Below are positions 7,414 to 8,090 of a stretch of 8,090 nucleotides of DNA, in pieces. A model generated the notes under the pieces. The model was not told the DNA's origin and did no database searches. It was given only the letters and a program-made list of their open reading frames with translations. Source of the stretch: Candidatus Cloacimonadota bacterium (GTDB lineage: Bacteria > Cloacimonadota > Cloacimonadia > Cloacimonadales > JAIOQZ01); assembly GCA_021106755.1 (NCBI GenBank), contig JAIOTM010000402.1, positions 1 through 8,090 of the forward strand. Reading direction: 5' to 3'. The position numbers were made by a program, and so were the translations under genes. Every line of letters starts with the position of its first letter. Within the stretch, counting starts at the first letter, position 1.

Positions 7414-7462
7414 TTGACTTGACATCAGGACAATCCTGAGCTGAGATAGAATTAACAGGAGA
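7414..7462 (+). promoter_or_regulatory. Candidate murA promoter/operator region with palindrome
   Basis: TTGACT (7414-7419) and TTGACA (7419-7424) overlap. A perfect palindrome TCAGGA-CAA-TCCTGA (7425-7439) follows, then a -10-like TAGAAT (7447-7452) and the ribosome binding site AGGAGA (7457-7462). The 22-base distance from TTGACA to TAGAAT is too long for a normal sigma-70 promoter, so promoter use is uncertain; the palindrome could be an operator. Confidence 0.35.
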
Positions 7463-7467
7463 AATTC

Positions 7468-8090
7468 ATGGATAAATTTTTAATTCGGGGCGGTAACACG
7501 CTTTCCGGTAGTGTAAAAGTGTCTGGCGCGAAAAACGCGGTTTTACCGATTATGGCGGCGGCATTACTTACTAAGGGCGAAACCGTACTCCATAATGTTC
7601 CAGCGATTATTGATGTAAAGATGATGGCGCATCTGTTACGGGTAATTGGGGCAAGAGTGGATTTTGAAGGCTCTGATATGATAATCAATACCGAGTACTG
7701 TAGCTTCCCCGAAGCACCTTATGAGCTTGTAAGTAAGATGCGTGCTTCGTTTTACGTGCTGGGACCTTTGCTGGCTCGATTCGGCAGAGCGAGGGTCTCC
7801 TTTCCCGGAGGTTGTGCCATAGGTACACGTCCAGTTGATTTACATCTGAACGCGATGAAGCGTTTGGGAGCAAAGATTGAGACTGAGGGCGGGTATGTAC
7901 TCGCTTCAACCACAGGTTTACAGGGCTGTGAGATATACTTTGATAAATTCAGTGTTGGTGCTACTGCTAACGCTTTGATGGCATCTGCTACCGCGACTGG
8001 AAAAACTCATCTGCTGAATGCTGCCCAGGAACCGGAAATCGGTGCGTTGGTGGATTTTCTTAACGCTATGGGAGCCAGAATAAGCGGAAA
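7468..8090 (+). CDS. murA: UDP-N-acetylglucosamine 1-carboxyvinyltransferase (3'-truncated by the window edge)
   Basis: MurA transfers enolpyruvate from phosphoenolpyruvate to UDP-GlcNAc, the first committed step of peptidoglycan synthesis in the cytoplasm. About 207 residues are visible of a family length near 420. Residues seen: K22 and N23 in VSGAKNAVLPIM, R92 in SKMRASFYVLGPLLAR, and PGGCAIGTRPVDLHL (113-127) with C116 and R121. C116 matches the fosfomycin-target cysteine (E. coli C115), so the enzyme is predicted to be fosfomycin-sensitive at this site. The ATG is supported by AGGAGA five bases upstream. It follows prmC, an arrangement seen in several bacterial groups, but the 327-base repeat-filled gap makes co-transcription uncertain. 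Confidence 0.97.
   Translation, partial: MDKFLIRGGNTLSGSVKVSGAKNAVLPIMAAALLTKGETVLHNVPAIIDVKMMAHLLRVIGARVDFEGSDMIINTEYCSFPEAPYELVSKMRASFYVLGPLLARFGRARVSFPGGCAIGTRPVDLHLNAMKRLGAKIETEGGYVLASTTGLQGCEIYFDKFSVGATANALMASATATGKTHLLNAAQEPEIGALVDFLNAMGARISG

Larger units (their letters stand above)
7141..7467. repeat. Non-coding gap with a repeat cluster, possible mobile-element remnant
   Basis: These 327 bases between prmC and murA contain no convincing gene; open frames across them look like translated repeats. Contents in order: a GC-rich hairpin (7224-7240), a C-rich/G-rich hairpin (7244-7261), two copies of ACATGGGTAACA (7284-7295, 7309-7320), two copies of GGTAAAAGAAAC (7260-7271, 7383-7394) each preceded by a CCC-TTATC-GGG hairpin, and a palindrome next to murA. 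No T-rich terminator was found after prmC, so it is not clear whether murA is transcribed separately. The arrangement resembles a decayed insertion-sequence end or a non-autonomous dispersed repeat; no transposase is present. Confidence 0.5.

Overview
The window is a housekeeping stretch of a bacterial chromosome. All genes lie on the + strand, and by eye the base composition is in the mid-40s %GC. Its order is rpoC (3' part), rpsL, rpsG, a strong terminator, fusA, an anti-sigma-antagonist-like STAS gene, a gene for a receiver domain fused to an RsbW-like ATPase, prmC, a repeat-filled gap of about 330 bases, and murA (5' part). The RpoC fragment carries a large insertion in its trigger loop, and murA indicates a peptidoglycan cell wall. 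Together these suggest a Gram-negative-type bacterium that is not closely related to common model species. An uncultured lineage (Poribacteria-like, for example) is only a guess from the general look of the repeats and proteins; the sequence does not prove it.

Region 1 (1-2779) is the end of the rpoBC-str cluster. The rpoC, rpsL and rpsG genes are 11-14 bases apart, each with a strong purine-rich ribosome binding site, and they end at a textbook hairpin terminator. Region 2 (2780-7140) starts with a 235-base gap whose 3' part may be a structured leader. It then runs fusA-STAS-REC/HATPase-prmC with gaps of 11 and 23 bases and a 4-base overlap, so it looks like one transcript. EF-G is therefore cut off transcriptionally from rpsG, and tuf does not follow it. 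Inserted between two translation genes (the elongation GTPase and the release-factor methyltransferase) is a compact partner-switching pair: an antagonist with a candidate phospho-serine and an ATPase/kinase with its own receiver domain. No sigma factor or phosphatase gene accompanies the pair.

Region 3 (7141-7467) has no gene. It holds direct repeats and hairpins that look like the remains of a small mobile or dispersed repeat, followed by a short palindrome just before murA. Region 4 (7468-8090) is the N-terminal half of MurA, with the catalytic lysine, asparagine and cysteine present.

The most interesting parts are the partner-switching pair inside a translation operon, the divergent signatures in EF-G, and the repeat cluster before murA.
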